Positions 7,001-15,891 are shown, counted from the stretch's first letter. The stretch is DNA of 28,771 bases from Sulfuritalea sp. (GCA_016716965.1 JADJUP010000051.1:1-28771), one strand, 5' to 3'. The notes: generated from the sequence alone by a model not told the origin. A program made the numbers and translations.

Positions 7001-7800
7001 TCAACCTGTCAGCAGGCCGTGCAGCATCTTGGTCGCGAGCAGGGCGAGGAACCCGCCGAAGGCGCGCTTGAGTTGTTTCACCGGCAGCCGGTGGGTGAGT
7101 CCGGCGCCGACCGGCGCCATCAGGAAGCTGATCGCGACCACGCCCGCCAGCGCCGGCAAATACACATAGCCCAGCGAAAACTCCGGCAGGCCGGCAGCCT
7201 TCAGGCCGCTGCCGATGTAGCCGACCGTGCCGGCGACGGCGATCGGAAAGCCCAGTGCCGCAGAGGTGCCGACGGCGTGGCGGATGCTGACGTTGCAAAA
7301 CAGCATGAACGGTATCGACAGGAAGCCGCCGCCGGCGGCCACGAGGCTGGAGAAAACGCCGATCAGCGTGCCCGCGCCCACCATGCCCGGAGTTCCCGGC
7401 AACTGCCGGTGTGCCTTGGGCTTGAAGTCGAGCATGATCTGCAGCGAGGCGTAGTACACGATCGCGGTGAACATGATCGCCAGCGGGCGCGTCGGCACCC
7501 AGGCCGCGAGGAAGGAGCCGGCGAGCGTGCCGGCCACCAGTCCCGGCGCGAAGCTTTTCACGATGTCCCAGCGTACTGCGCCATGGCCGTGGTGGGCGCG
7601 CATGCTCGATACCGAGGTGAACACGATGGTCGTCATCGAGGTGCCCAGCGCCAGATGCATGCTGTGTTCGACCGGAAACTGCTGCGCCGTGAATATCATG
7701 AACAGCAGCGGCACGATGGTCAGTCCGCCGCCGACGCCGAACAGCCCGGCGACGAAACCCGCGAAGACGCCGAGCAGCGGGTAGCTGAGCCACCAGAGGC

Positions 7801-7804
<4 letters not shown>
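7001..7804 (-). CDS. TauE/SafE family sulfite/organosulfonate exporter-like permease
   Basis: This is a 267-residue inner-membrane permease of the TauE/SafE (PF01925) family, whose characterised members export sulfite, sulfoacetate or similar anions. It has eight or so hydrophobic segments, and the two family repeats each start with a glycine-rich turn: LFGVGGGLTIVPLL near the N-terminus and SLVAAGGGFLSIPF in the middle. The likely start is TTG at 7804, overlapping the EVE gene stop (TTGA) with GAAGG seven bases upstream. An in-frame ATG at 7842 would add residues with no membrane character. It forms an operon with the EVE gene. It ends convergently with the DsrE-like gene, so it is a neighbour of that sulfur-themed locus but not in the same operon. 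Confidence 0.88.
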
Positions 7805-8271
<467 letters not shown>

Positions 8272-8542
8272 CCCGTATTCCCGGAGATATTGTCGGACTC
8301 CGGCCCGTTCGGGGCAGCGGAGCAAAACCGGAAAATACACCATCGGCGGGGTCTCCATGAAATCCGCGACTTCTCGCGGGCTTCGCGTCCGAGGCAGACG
8401 TACCAGATAAAAATTACTTTGGAATTCATAGAAAAATAGGTAGCAATCGGCGCCGGAAAGAATTTCCAATCTAAAGAACTTCCGGCAGAATCCGTCGTTC
8501 CGCCGTTTCCAGGCGGGGCAATCTATCGTTCGGGGAGATCAC
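8272..8542. other. Divergent intergenic region, AT-richer than its surroundings
   Basis: This is a 271-bp gap between the divergent EVE and acyl-CoA ligase genes. Base composition drops markedly toward A/T from about 8400 to 8485, the only such patch seen in the window. It contains a CCGGAG/CTCCGG inverted repeat (8281-8286 and 8298-8303) and a small GGAAA/TTTCC inverted repeat near 8457-8468. It must hold promoters for both operons, but no convincing -35/-10 pair could be fixed by eye. Confidence 0.5.
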
Positions 8543-10072
8543 GTGTCTGACGCTGTCACACTCAAGGAACTGCTGTCCACCGGCGCCGATGCGGCGCTGG
8601 CCATCGGCGCGCCGTCGCGCCAGGCGCTGACCCACGGCGCATTGCGCGACCTGGTCGCGCGCACCGTCGCCACGCTCAACAGCTTCGGCGTCGGCCGCAA
8701 CGATCGCGTTGCGATCGTGCTGCCCAACGGTCCGGAAATGGCCGCCTGCTTTCTCGCCGTCGCTTCCGGCACCGCGTCGGCGCCGCTCAACCCCGCGTAT
8801 CGCGGCGAGGAGTTCGAGTTCTACCTTGGCGACCTCGATGCCAAGCTGCTGATCGCGATGAGCGGCGTCGATACGCCGGCACGCGCTGCGGCACAGAAAC
8901 TCGGCGTGCCGATCGCCGAACTGGTGCCGGACCTTGCGGCCGGCGCCGGCAGCTTCACGCTGCAGGCTCCCGCGGGCGCCGTCGCCAGCGCCGCCGCCAA
9001 CGGCGGCTTCGCCCAGCCCGACGACGTGGCCATGGTGCTGCACACTTCGGGCACCACCTCGCGGCCGAAGATCGTGCCGCTGTCGCAGAAGAACCTCTGC
9101 GCCTCGGCGCGCAACATCCGCAGAACGCTGGCATTTTCCGCACAGGATCGCGGCCTCAACATCATGCCGCTGTTCCACATCCACGGCTTGATCGCCGGCG
9201 TGCTGGCGCCGGTCTCGGCCGGCTCGGAAGTGTTCTGCTCGCCCGGCTTCGACGCGCTGAAGTTCTTCGGCTGGATGGACGAGTGCCATCCGACCTGGTA
9301 CACGGCGGTACCCACCATGCACCAGGCAATCCTGACCCGCGCCGGTCGCAACAAGGAAATCATCGCGAAGAATCCGCTGCGCTTCCTGCGCTCGTCCTCG
9401 TCGTCGATTCCGCCGCAGGTGATCACGGAACTCGAAGCCGTGTTCGGCGCGCCGCTGATCGAAGCCTACGGCATGACCGAGGCGACGCACCAGATGGCCA
9501 GCAACCCGTTGCCGCCGGCAAAGCGCAAGCCAGGCTCGGTCGGCCTCGCCGCCGGACCGGAAATCGAAATCATGGATGAGGCCGGCAACATCCTCGCGCC
9601 CGATGCCGTGGGCGAGATCGTCATCCGCGGCCAGAACGTCACCACCGGCTACCAGAACAATCCCAAGGCCAATGCCGAGGGCTTCACCAACGGCTGGTTC
9701 CGCACCGGCGACCAGGGCGTGAAGGACGCCGAGGGCTACGTGTCGCTGACGGGGCGGCTGAAGGAAATCATCAATCGCGGTGGCGAGAAGATTTCGCCGC
9801 GCGAGATCGATGAAATCATCATGGATCATCCCGCCGTCTCGCAGGTGGTCTGCTTCGCGGTGCCGCATCCCAAGCTGGGCGAGGAAGTTGGTGCCGCGGT
9901 GGTGCTGAAGGAAGGTGCCACGGCGACCGAAAAGGATATCCAGGCCTTCGTCGCGACCCGCGTCGCCGATTTCAAGGTGCCGAAGAAGCTGCTGATCCTG
10001 CCCGAGATTCCCAAGGGCGCGACCGGCAAGCTGCAGCGCATCGGACTGGCGCAGAAGCTCGGCCTCGCTTGA
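8543..10072 (+). CDS. AMP-dependent acyl-CoA ligase, oxalyl-CoA synthetase (Pcs60/AAE3)-like
   Basis: This is a 509-residue adenylate-forming enzyme that activates a carboxylic acid with ATP and CoA. GTG 8543 is preceded by GGGGAG (8532-8537). The core motifs are present in order: P-loop LHTSGTTSRPK (166-176), EAYGMTEATHQM (307-318), GWFRTGD (384-390), GRLKEIINRGGEKISP (404-419) and the catalytic Lys496 in GATGKLQR. The stretch MTEATHQMASNPLPP...RKPGSVG closely recalls yeast Pcs60 and plant AAE3, which make oxalyl-CoA. That suggests a short di- or oxo-carboxylate substrate, but a medium-chain or aromatic acid cannot be excluded. It leads an operon with a tripartite carboxylate transporter, so the imported substrate is a good candidate. 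Confidence 0.88.
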   Translation: MSDAVTLKELLSTGADAALAIGAPSRQALTHGALRDLVARTVATLNSFGVGRNDRVAIVLPNGPEMAACFLAVASGTASAPLNPAYRGEEFEFYLGDLDAKLLIAMSGVDTPARAAAQKLGVPIAELVPDLAAGAGSFTLQAPAGAVASAAANGGFAQPDDVAMVLHTSGTTSRPKIVPLSQKNLCASARNIRRTLAFSAQDRGLNIMPLFHIHGLIAGVLAPVSAGSEVFCSPGFDALKFFGWMDECHPTWYTAVPTMHQAILTRAGRNKEIIAKNPLRFLRSSSSSIPPQVITELEAVFGAPLIEAYGMTEATHQMASNPLPPAKRKPGSVGLAAGPEIEIMDEAGNILAPDAVGEIVIRGQNVTTGYQNNPKANAEGFTNGWFRTGDQGVKDAEGYVSLTGRLKEIINRGGEKISPREIDEIIMDHPAVSQVVCFAVPHPKLGEEVGAAVVLKEGATATEKDIQAFVATRVADFKVPKKLLILPEIPKGATGKLQRIGLAQKLGLA

Positions 10073-10152
10073 TCTACCTGGTGCGGAAGGCGACCCCTTC
10101 CCCGCCGACAAGATTCATTCAATAAAACAATACAGACCCTGAGGAGAAGCAC

Positions 10153-11148
10153 ATGAAACTGACCAAGATCGCCGTCGCTATTGGCGCCGCTGCCGCCCTT
10201 TTTGCCGCTCCCGCCGCGCAGGCGTGGGAACCCACCAAGCCCGTCGAATTCGTGGTTCCCGCAGGCACCGGTGGCGGCGCCGACCAGATGGCGCGCTTTC
10301 TGCAAGGCGTGATCGCCAAGCACAAACTGATGGCCCAGCCGCTGGTGGTGGTCAACAAGTCGGGCGGCGCCGGCGCCGAGGGCTTCCTCGAGGTCAAGGG
10401 TTCGGCAAACAACCCGCACAAGATCATCATCACCCTCTCCAACTTGTACACCACCCCCCTGGCCACCGGCGTGCCCTTCAACTGGCGCGACCTGACCCCG
10501 GTCAGCATGCTGGCGCTCGACGAGTTCGTACTCTGGGTCAATGCCGATTCGCCCTACAAGACTGCCAAGGATTACCTTGCGGCGATCAAGGCGGCTCCCG
10601 ACAACAAGTTCAAGATGGCAGGCACAGGCTCGAAGCAGGAAGACCACATCATTACCGTGATGCTGCAGAAGGCTGCCGGCAAGAAGATCACCTACATTCC
10701 CTTCAAGGGCGGCGGCGATGTTGCCGTGCAGCTCGTCGGCAAGCACGTCGACTCGACGGTGAACAACCCGATCGAGGCCGAAGCCCACTGGCGCGGCGGC
10801 AAGCTGCGTCCGCTGTGCGTGATGGACCCGAAACCGCTGCCTTATACCGCCAAGGTCACCGACAAGCTGTCCTGGGCCGACATTCCCACCTGCAAATCCG
10901 CCGGCATCGATGCCGAGTATGTGATGCTGCGTGGCATCTTCATGCCGCCCGGCGCCGCTCCGGACCAGGTTGCCTACTACGTCGACCTGTTCAAAAAAGT
11001 GCGCGAACTGCCCGAGTGGAAGGAGTTCATGGCCAAGGGCGCCTTCAACCAGTCCTTCATGACCGGCAAGGAGTACACCGACTGGGTGGCAAAGAACGAG
11101 GCCCTGCACGTCGGGTTGATGAAGGACGCCGGCTTCATCGCCAAGTAA
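10153..11148 (+). CDS. tctC: Tripartite tricarboxylate transporter substrate-binding protein (TctC)
   Basis: This 331-residue periplasmic solute-binding protein of the TctC/Bug family captures carboxylates for the TctAB membrane pair. ATG 10153 follows GAGGAG (10141-10146). Residues 1-24 are a signal peptide ending AAQA. The mature part opens with WEPTKPVEFVVPAGTGGGADQMAR, here broken by the family's glycine-rich ligand loop, and continues with NKSGGAGAEGF, MAGTGSKQEDH and YIPFKGGGDVAVQL, all standard Bug motifs. It starts 80 nt after the ligase gene; a 6-bp hairpin (10085-10101) lies in that gap. TctB and TctA follow directly, so this is a full transporter rather than an orphan Bug protein. 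The ligand is unknown. Confidence 0.92.
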   Translation: MKLTKIAVAIGAAAALFAAPAAQAWEPTKPVEFVVPAGTGGGADQMARFLQGVIAKHKLMAQPLVVVNKSGGAGAEGFLEVKGSANNPHKIIITLSNLYTTPLATGVPFNWRDLTPVSMLALDEFVLWVNADSPYKTAKDYLAAIKAAPDNKFKMAGTGSKQEDHIITVMLQKAAGKKITYIPFKGGGDVAVQLVGKHVDSTVNNPIEAEAHWRGGKLRPLCVMDPKPLPYTAKVTDKLSWADIPTCKSAGIDAEYVMLRGIFMPPGAAPDQVAYYVDLFKKVRELPEWKEFMAKGAFNQSFMTGKEYTDWVAKNEALHVGLMKDAGFIAK

Positions 11149-11155
11149 GCAGCGC

Positions 11156-11668
11156 ATGAGTACGGAAAGCGAAGCGCCCGGCCCCGGTGCTGCACTGAGG
11201 CGCCGGGGGCCGGAGGCCGGCGTCGCGCTGCTGCTTCTGGTCATCGGCCTGATTGTGATCATCGACAGCCTGCGTGTCGGCATCGAGTGGGCCGATGACG
11301 GCCCGCGCGCCGGCTATTTCCCGTTCTTCATCGGCTGCCTGCTGAGCCTGTCGTCCGGTTGGACTCTGCTGCGCGCGCTGCTGTCATGGCGCGAGGAGAC
11401 GGCGATCTTCTCCGAATACAGCCAGTTGCGCGACGTCGCCGCCATGGCCATCCCGCTGACTATCTTCGTCGCGGCGGTGCCCTGGCTCGGGCTGTACGTT
11501 CCCGGTGCGCTGTTGATCGGCTATTTCATGCGCCGCCATGGCACCGGCGGCTGGCTTGCAACGCTGGCGGTGGCGATCTGCACCCCGATCGTGTTTTTCC
11601 TGATTTTCGAACGCTGGTTCCTGGTGCCGCTGGCCAAGGGACCGCTGGAAGCCTGGCTGGGATTCTGA
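11156..11668 (+). CDS. tctB: Tripartite tricarboxylate transporter small membrane subunit (TctB)
   Basis: This 170-residue protein with four hydrophobic segments is the small membrane subunit of a TTT-family transporter. The segments are GVALLLLVIGLIVIIDSL, YFPFFIGCLLSLSSGWTLL, AAMAIPLTIFVAAVPWLGLY and LAVAICTPIVFFLIFERWF. The first 18 residues are hydrophilic and disordered-looking. The order C-B-A with tight spacing (7 nt from tctC, 1 nt to tctA) is the canonical arrangement. Confidence 0.9.
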   Translation: MSTESEAPGPGAALRRRGPEAGVALLLLVIGLIVIIDSLRVGIEWADDGPRAGYFPFFIGCLLSLSSGWTLLRALLSWREETAIFSEYSQLRDVAAMAIPLTIFVAAVPWLGLYVPGALLIGYFMRRHGTGGWLATLAVAICTPIVFFLIFERWFLVPLAKGPLEAWLGF

Positions 11669-11669
11669 A

Positions 11670-13184
11670 ATGGATGAAATCAACAGCCTGATGCACGGGT
11701 TCAGCGTCGCGCTGACCCTGCCCAATGTAGGCTTCATGCTGGTCGGCCTGCTGCTCGGCGTGCTGATCGGCGTGCTGCCGGGCCTGGGCGGCGCCAATGG
11801 CGTCGCCATCCTGCTGCCGTTGACCTTCTCGATGAACCCGACCTCGGCCATCATCATGCTCTCCTGCATCTACTGGGGCGCGCTGTTCGGCGGGGCGATC
11901 ACCTCGATCCTGTTCAACATTCCCGGCGAGCCCTGGTCGGTGGCCACCACCTTCGACGGCTTCCCCCTGGCGCAGCAGGGCCGCGCCGCCGAGGCACTGA
12001 CGGCGGCTTTCACCTCGTCCTTCGTCGGCGCCCTGTTCGCCGTATTGGCCATCACCTTCCTGGCGCCGCTGCTGGCCAAGTTCGCGCTGGAATTCGGCCC
12101 GCCAGAGTTCTTCGCGGTGCAGATGCTGACGTTCTGCAGCTTCATCGGCATGAGCAAGGAACCGCCGATGAAGACGCTGGCGGCGATGATGTTCGGCTTC
12201 GCGTTGGCTGCCGTGGGCATGGATACCGTGACCGGCCAGTTGCGCATGACCTTCGGCTTCACCGAAATGCTCAAGGGCTTCGATTTCCTGATTGCGGTGA
12301 TCGGCCTCTTCGGCATCGGCGAAATCCTCACCACCATGGAAGAGGGCCTGGCCTTCAAGGGCAAGTCCGCCAAGATCAACTTCCGCGTCGTCCTCAACAC
12401 ATGGAAGGAACTGCTGCAGTACTGGCGCACCTTCATCCGTTCCGTGCTGATCGGTTGCTGGATGGGCATCACCCCGGGTGGTGCGACACCGGCCTCGTTC
12501 ATGAGTTACGGCATGGCACGGCGTGCTGCGAAGGACAAGGAGTCCTTCGGTCGCGGCAACATCGAAGGCGTGGTGGCGCCGGAAACCGCCGCGCACGCCG
12601 CCGGCACCAGCGCGCTGCTGCCGATGCTGACACTGGGCATCCCCGGTTCGCCTACCGCCGCCGTGCTGCTCGGCGGCCTGCTGATCTGGGGCCTGCAGCC
12701 GGGACCGCTGCTCTTCGTCGAGCAGAAGGATTTCGTCTGGGGCCTGATCGCCAGCATGTACCTGGGCAACATCGTCGGCCTCATCGTGGTGCTGACCACC
12801 GTGCCGTGGTGGGCGGCGATCCTGCGCATCCCCTTCCCGGTGATCGCGCCGGTCATCATCTTCATCTGCGCGATCGGCGCCTACACCGTGCATAGCTCGA
12901 TCTTTGACGTGGTGATGATGCTGGTGTTCGGCGTTTTCGGCTACCTGTTCAAGAAGCTGCGCTATCCTCTGGCACCGCTGGTGCTGGCGCTGGTGCTGGG
13001 CGACATGGCCGAATCCAGCTTCCGCCAGTCGATGCTGCTGTCACAGGGCGGGTTGGGCATCTTCGTTTCCAACTGGCTGGTGGGCAGCCTGATGGCGCTG
13101 TCGATCTTCCTGCTCCTGCTGCCGATGTGGGGTGCGCTGAAGGCCATGTTCAGGCGGCGTGAGGCGCGTGCCTACCTGAGCTGA
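11670..13184 (+). CDS. tctA: Tripartite tricarboxylate transporter large permease subunit (TctA)
   Basis: This 504-residue permease is the large subunit that, with TctB, drives secondary uptake of the ligand delivered by TctC. Hallmarks are the N-terminal LLLGVLIGVLPGLGGANGVAILLP, the NPTSAIIMLSCIYWGALFGG segment, LFNIPGEPWSV, and the matching mid-protein repeat GVVAPETAAHAAGTSALLPML with TLGIPGSPTAAVLLGGL. About ten to twelve membrane segments are evident and the length is normal. It begins one base after the tctB stop. The PGLGG and GIPGS turns are intact, so it should be functional. Confidence 0.93.
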   Translation: MDEINSLMHGFSVALTLPNVGFMLVGLLLGVLIGVLPGLGGANGVAILLPLTFSMNPTSAIIMLSCIYWGALFGGAITSILFNIPGEPWSVATTFDGFPLAQQGRAAEALTAAFTSSFVGALFAVLAITFLAPLLAKFALEFGPPEFFAVQMLTFCSFIGMSKEPPMKTLAAMMFGFALAAVGMDTVTGQLRMTFGFTEMLKGFDFLIAVIGLFGIGEILTTMEEGLAFKGKSAKINFRVVLNTWKELLQYWRTFIRSVLIGCWMGITPGGATPASFMSYGMARRAAKDKESFGRGNIEGVVAPETAAHAAGTSALLPMLTLGIPGSPTAAVLLGGLLIWGLQPGPLLFVEQKDFVWGLIASMYLGNIVGLIVVLTTVPWWAAILRIPFPVIAPVIIFICAIGAYTVHSSIFDVVMMLVFGVFGYLFKKLRYPLAPLVLALVLGDMAESSFRQSMLLSQGGLGIFVSNWLVGSLMALSIFLLLLPMWGALKAMFRRREARAYLS

Positions 13185-13229
13185 ACGGAAGCATGCAACA
13201 GTTTTGCCGAACTTGAACAAGGATTTGTC

Positions 13230-14003
13230 ATGAAGTGGCTGCGTTTCACGCATCAGGGCCGGACGGCTTTTGGCGTGCTTGACGGCGAGCAGGTTGCCGT
13301 TCATTCCGGCGACCTGTTCGGTGAATCGAAAGCGACCGGCGAGCGGGTTGCTGTGGCGGAACTGGAATGGCTGACGCCGACCGTGCCGGGCAAGATGATC
13401 GGGCTGTGGAACAACTTCCATGCCGCCGCGGAGAAGAACGGCTGGGCGACCCCGGCCGAACCGCTCTACTTCCTCAAGGCGGCCAGCAGCCTGTGCGCGC
13501 ACGGCCAGCCGATCCGTACCCCGGCCAGCTATGACGGAAGGGTTATCTACGAAGGCGAGCTGGCGGTCGTCATCGGCAGGACCGCAACGGCGGTCAGCGT
13601 CGAAGAGGCGCCGTCCTGCATCTTCGGCTATAGCTGCGCCAATGACGTGACGGCGATGGAACTGCTCAACCGCGATCCGAGTTTTCCGCAATGGACGCGC
13701 GCCAAGGGCTTCGACACCTTCGGCGTATTTGGTCCGGTGGTCGACACCGATTTCGATCCGGCGCAGGGTGAAGTCGTGGTCCTGCTCAATGGCCGCGAGC
13801 GGCAGCGCTACCCGCTGGCCGACATGATCTTTCCGCCGGCGCAGCTGGTATCGATGATCTCGCAGGACATGACCCTGCATCCGGGCGACGTCATACTGTG
13901 CGGCACTTCGCTCGGCGTGCTGCCGATGAAGCCGGGCATGCGCGTCGAAGTCGTCATCGACGGCATCGGCACGCTGGCCAACGATTACGTGAAACTGCCA
14001 TGA
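13230..14003 (+). CDS. Fumarylacetoacetate hydrolase (FAH) family protein
   Basis: This 257-residue enzyme has the FAH fold, whose members are metal-dependent hydrolases, hydratases or decarboxylases of 2-oxo or 2,4-dioxo acids. The metal-binding glutamates are seen in VIYEGELAVVIGR (about 109-121) and the Asp in FGYSCANDVTA. RAKGFDTFGVFGP and the C-terminal GDVILCGTSLGV are standard. The N-terminal part (MKWLRFTHQGRTAFGVLDG) matches bacterial homologues. The stop overlaps the next gene by ATGA (14000-14003). With the ligase and transporter it likely handles a carbon-carbon or enol-acid step of the imported compound; the exact reaction is not deducible. Confidence 0.9.
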   Translation: MKWLRFTHQGRTAFGVLDGEQVAVHSGDLFGESKATGERVAVAELEWLTPTVPGKMIGLWNNFHAAAEKNGWATPAEPLYFLKAASSLCAHGQPIRTPASYDGRVIYEGELAVVIGRTATAVSVEEAPSCIFGYSCANDVTAMELLNRDPSFPQWTRAKGFDTFGVFGPVVDTDFDPAQGEVVVLLNGRERQRYPLADMIFPPAQLVSMISQDMTLHPGDVILCGTSLGVLPMKPGMRVEVVIDGIGTLANDYVKLP

Positions 14004-15001
14004 AGATCTGCATCGTCGGCGCCGGGGCCATCGGCGGCATGATCGCCGCGCGCCTGGCCCATGTCGGGCACGAGGTCACGGTGATCGTCCGTGGCGCCAA
14101 CCTCGAAGCCGTGCGCCGCAATGGCGGCATGAAGCTGATCTGGGAAGATGGCACGGAGATCCTCGGCCCCGTGCGCGCCACCGAGAGTCCGGCCGAGGCG
14201 GGAACACAGGATTGCGTGATCCTCGCACTCAAGGCCCACCAGCTGCGCCCGCTGCTCGGGCAGTTGCCTGCGCTGCTGGCGGAGCACACCTCCATCGTCA
14301 CCATGCAGAACGGCATCCCCTTCTGGTATTTCCACCGCCACGGCGGCGAGTACGAGGGGCGCACGGTGGAAAGCGTCGATCCCGGCGGCGAACTGATCGC
14401 CGCTTTGGGTGCGGCGCGCATCATCGGCTCCATCGTCTATCCGGCCTCGGAGCTGGTCGCGCCGGGAGTCGTTCGTCATATCGAAGGCAACCGCTTCACC
14501 CTGGGCGAACCGGACGGCAGCGACAGCGAGCGGATACGCGCGATCGCCGGCGCGATGCGCGACGCCGGCTTCAAGGCGCCGATCAGCAACGATATCCGCA
14601 GCGAGATCTGGCTCAAGCTGTGGGGCAACGTGATCTTCAATCCGGTCAGCGCGCTGACCCACGCCACGCTCGAGGACATCTGCCGCTATCCGCTTACCCG
14701 TGAACTCGCGGCGAAGGTGATGGCCGAGGCCCAGGCCATCGGCGAGAAGCTGGGCGTGAAGTTCAAGGTGTCGATCGACAAGCGCATCGCCGGTGCCGAG
14801 GCCATCGGCGCGCACAAGACTTCGATGCTGCAGGACGTCGAATCCGGCCGCGCCCTGGAACTGGATGCGCTGGTCGGCTCGGTGGTCGAAATGGGCCGCA
14901 TTACCGGATTGGCGACGCCTCACATCGATGCGGTTTACGCCTGCGCCAAACTGCTGGACAAGACCCTGCAGGACGCCAAGGGCCGCCTGCAACTGGGCTG
15001 A
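14000..15001 (+). CDS. 2-dehydropantoate 2-reductase (ketopantoate reductase) family protein
   Basis: This 333-residue NAD(P)-dependent dehydrogenase resembles PanE. The Rossmann motif GAGAIGGMIAARLAHVGHEV is near the N-terminus. The NGIPFW segment (MQNGIPFW) and the catalytic Lys/Asn/Glu region (SEIWLKLWGNVIFNPVSALT, with the usual K and N) are present. The C-terminal domain carries HKTSMLQDVESGRALELDAL, typical of the family. Its place as last gene of a catabolic operon, translationally coupled to the FAH-fold enzyme, argues that it reduces a 2-oxo acid of that pathway rather than serving pantothenate synthesis, so no panE symbol is given. Confidence 0.88.
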   Translation: MKICIVGAGAIGGMIAARLAHVGHEVTVIVRGANLEAVRRNGGMKLIWEDGTEILGPVRATESPAEAGTQDCVILALKAHQLRPLLGQLPALLAEHTSIVTMQNGIPFWYFHRHGGEYEGRTVESVDPGGELIAALGAARIIGSIVYPASELVAPGVVRHIEGNRFTLGEPDGSDSERIRAIAGAMRDAGFKAPISNDIRSEIWLKLWGNVIFNPVSALTHATLEDICRYPLTRELAAKVMAEAQAIGEKLGVKFKVSIDKRIAGAEAIGAHKTSMLQDVESGRALELDALVGSVVEMGRITGLATPHIDAVYACAKLLDKTLQDAKGRLQLG

Positions 15002-15028
15002 CCGCAGCCCGCTTCCCGATTCGCCGCT

Positions 15029-15042
15029 GCCGCGTTCGCGGC
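15029..15042. terminator. Weak candidate hairpin between convergent genes
   Basis: GCCGCG-TT-CGCGGC lies between the stop of the reductase gene (15001) and the stop of the small minus-strand gene (15045). The stem is strong but has no T-tract, so its role is uncertain. Confidence 0.3.
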
Positions 15043-15044
15043 GC

Positions 15045-15236
15045 CTACTGGTCAATGCCGACGATGTCGTCCGCTTCGAACTCGTCGGGAATCGTGCCGT
15101 CGCCGATGCCGGTGACCATGGCCGCCATGGTCTCGCTCTGCTTGACGAAATACTCCGCGCTGATCGGGTCGTAGAAGCGCTGGCCGAGGGCGAGCTCGCT
15201 GAACTTGATGCGCTGGCGGGTGGGATGTGTGGACAT
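15045..15236 (-). CDS. Small hypothetical protein downstream of 6S RNA
   Basis: This is a 63-residue acidic protein of unknown function, with ATG at 15236 and GGA eight bases upstream. The pattern KFSELALGQRFYDP...EYFVKQSET resembles short bacterial and phage proteins with an F-x-x-L-x-x-G-x-x-F...Y-V-K layout. There are no cysteines, signal peptide or membrane segment, and the C-terminus is rich in Asp and Glu. It lies about 100 nt after the 6S RNA on the same strand. Codon use looks coding, yet a gene this short is less certain than its neighbours. Confidence 0.6.
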   Translation of the reverse strand: MSTHPTRQRIKFSELALGQRFYDPISAEYFVKQSETMAAMVTGIGDGTIPDEFEADDIVGIDQ

Positions 15237-15338
15237 GCGGATCCAATAATCGGTCAGGTGGTGTGTCTGGGTGGTGGTGCCGGGACCAAGGTTGGTCCGA
15301 CGGCGGCAGCGCGAACTGAATCGCGCAACAGAATTTGA

Positions 15339-15516
15339 TTCCCCCGCGAGTGCCGTTTGGCCGGCATCCTGAACCTGCGTTCAGAGTGGCCACGTTCCTG
15401 CCGCTTCAGGTTCGCCCGCCGGGGGCGATCACAACAGCGGCGTCTTTGGGCTGCGGCCGATGCCAATGGATATTGGTTCAAGGAATGTATGGCCTTGGCG
15501 AACACCGCAGGGGAAA
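15339..15516 (-). ncRNA. ssrS: 6S RNA
   Basis: This is about 178 nt on the minus strand, directly downstream of zapA, the conserved place for 6S RNA. The 5' end TTTCCCCTGCGGTG (from 15516) pairs with CAC-T-CGCGGGGGAA at the 3' end (to 15339), forming the closing stem. In between are the typical betaproteobacterial blocks GGTGTTCGCC, CATACATTCCTTGAACC and GGGCGAACCTGAAGCG. 6S RNA mimics an open promoter and sequesters sigma-70 RNA polymerase in stationary phase. The ends are estimated from the stem and may be off by several bases. Just upstream a near-repeat (GGTTTCCCC twice) precedes the 5' end. No clear -10 was found, so processing from the zapA transcript is possible. Confidence 0.85.
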
Positions 15517-15564
15517 CCCGGGGAAACCAAGCAACCCATTCGCGTATCGGTGGCGGAACCTGCC

Positions 15565-15891
15565 TCAGAACAACTGCGAGTGTTGCGCCAGCGATGCGTC
15601 GAGCTTGGCCTCGATGGAATCGATTCTACGCTGAATCGTTTCGCTTTCAAGTGCCGCCGCAACATGTGCGGGAGTGTCGTTGGCCGCGAGCAATTCGTGG
15701 GCAAGATTGAGGGCCACCATGACCGCGACGCGCTCGCCGCTGCCGCGTGCGTTGGTGGCCGACTTCTCTCCGGCTTCCTTGAGCTTCGCGTCGAGCAGGG
15801 CCACTGCGGCCTCGAGTCGGTCGCGCTGTTCAGGTTCGCAGGCAACGCGGTAATCCTTGCCCAGCAGCTTGATGTCGAGGGTCTTGCTCAT
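15565..15891 (-). CDS. zapA: Cell division protein ZapA
   Basis: This 108-residue cytoplasmic protein binds and cross-links FtsZ protofilaments at the division ring. The N-terminal domain (LDIKLLGKDYRVACEPEQRDRLEAAV) and the helix RVAVMVALNLAHELL match ZapA. The C-terminal coiled coil (IQRRIDSIEAKLDASLAQ) is the tetramerisation helix. ATG 15891 overlaps the stop of the upstream coiled-coil gene (15888-15890), and 6S RNA follows, the usual order in beta- and gammaproteobacteria. Confidence 0.93.
   Translation of the reverse strand: MSKTLDIKLLGKDYRVACEPEQRDRLEAAVALLDAKLKEAGEKSATNARGSGERVAVMVALNLAHELLAANDTPAHVAAALESETIQRRIDSIEAKLDASLAQHSQLF

Noticed and set aside
8272..8469. 66-residue N-terminal extension of the EVE protein
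   Set aside because: The frame is open, but MRYWLMKSEP is the usual EVE N-terminus and the extension runs through the AT-rich intergenic patch.
8471..10111. 546-codon open frame on the minus strand
   Set aside because: Lies entirely antisense to the acyl-CoA ligase, whose motifs are all intact. Its Arg/Gly/His/Ala-rich translation is typical of GC-rich shadow frames.
9826..11283. 485-codon minus-strand frame
   Set aside because: Antisense to the ligase 3' end and tctC, both clear genes.
11526..12893. 455-codon minus-strand frame rich in Asp, His and Gln
   Set aside because: Antisense shadow of tctB and tctA; third-position GC of the real genes keeps stop codons out.
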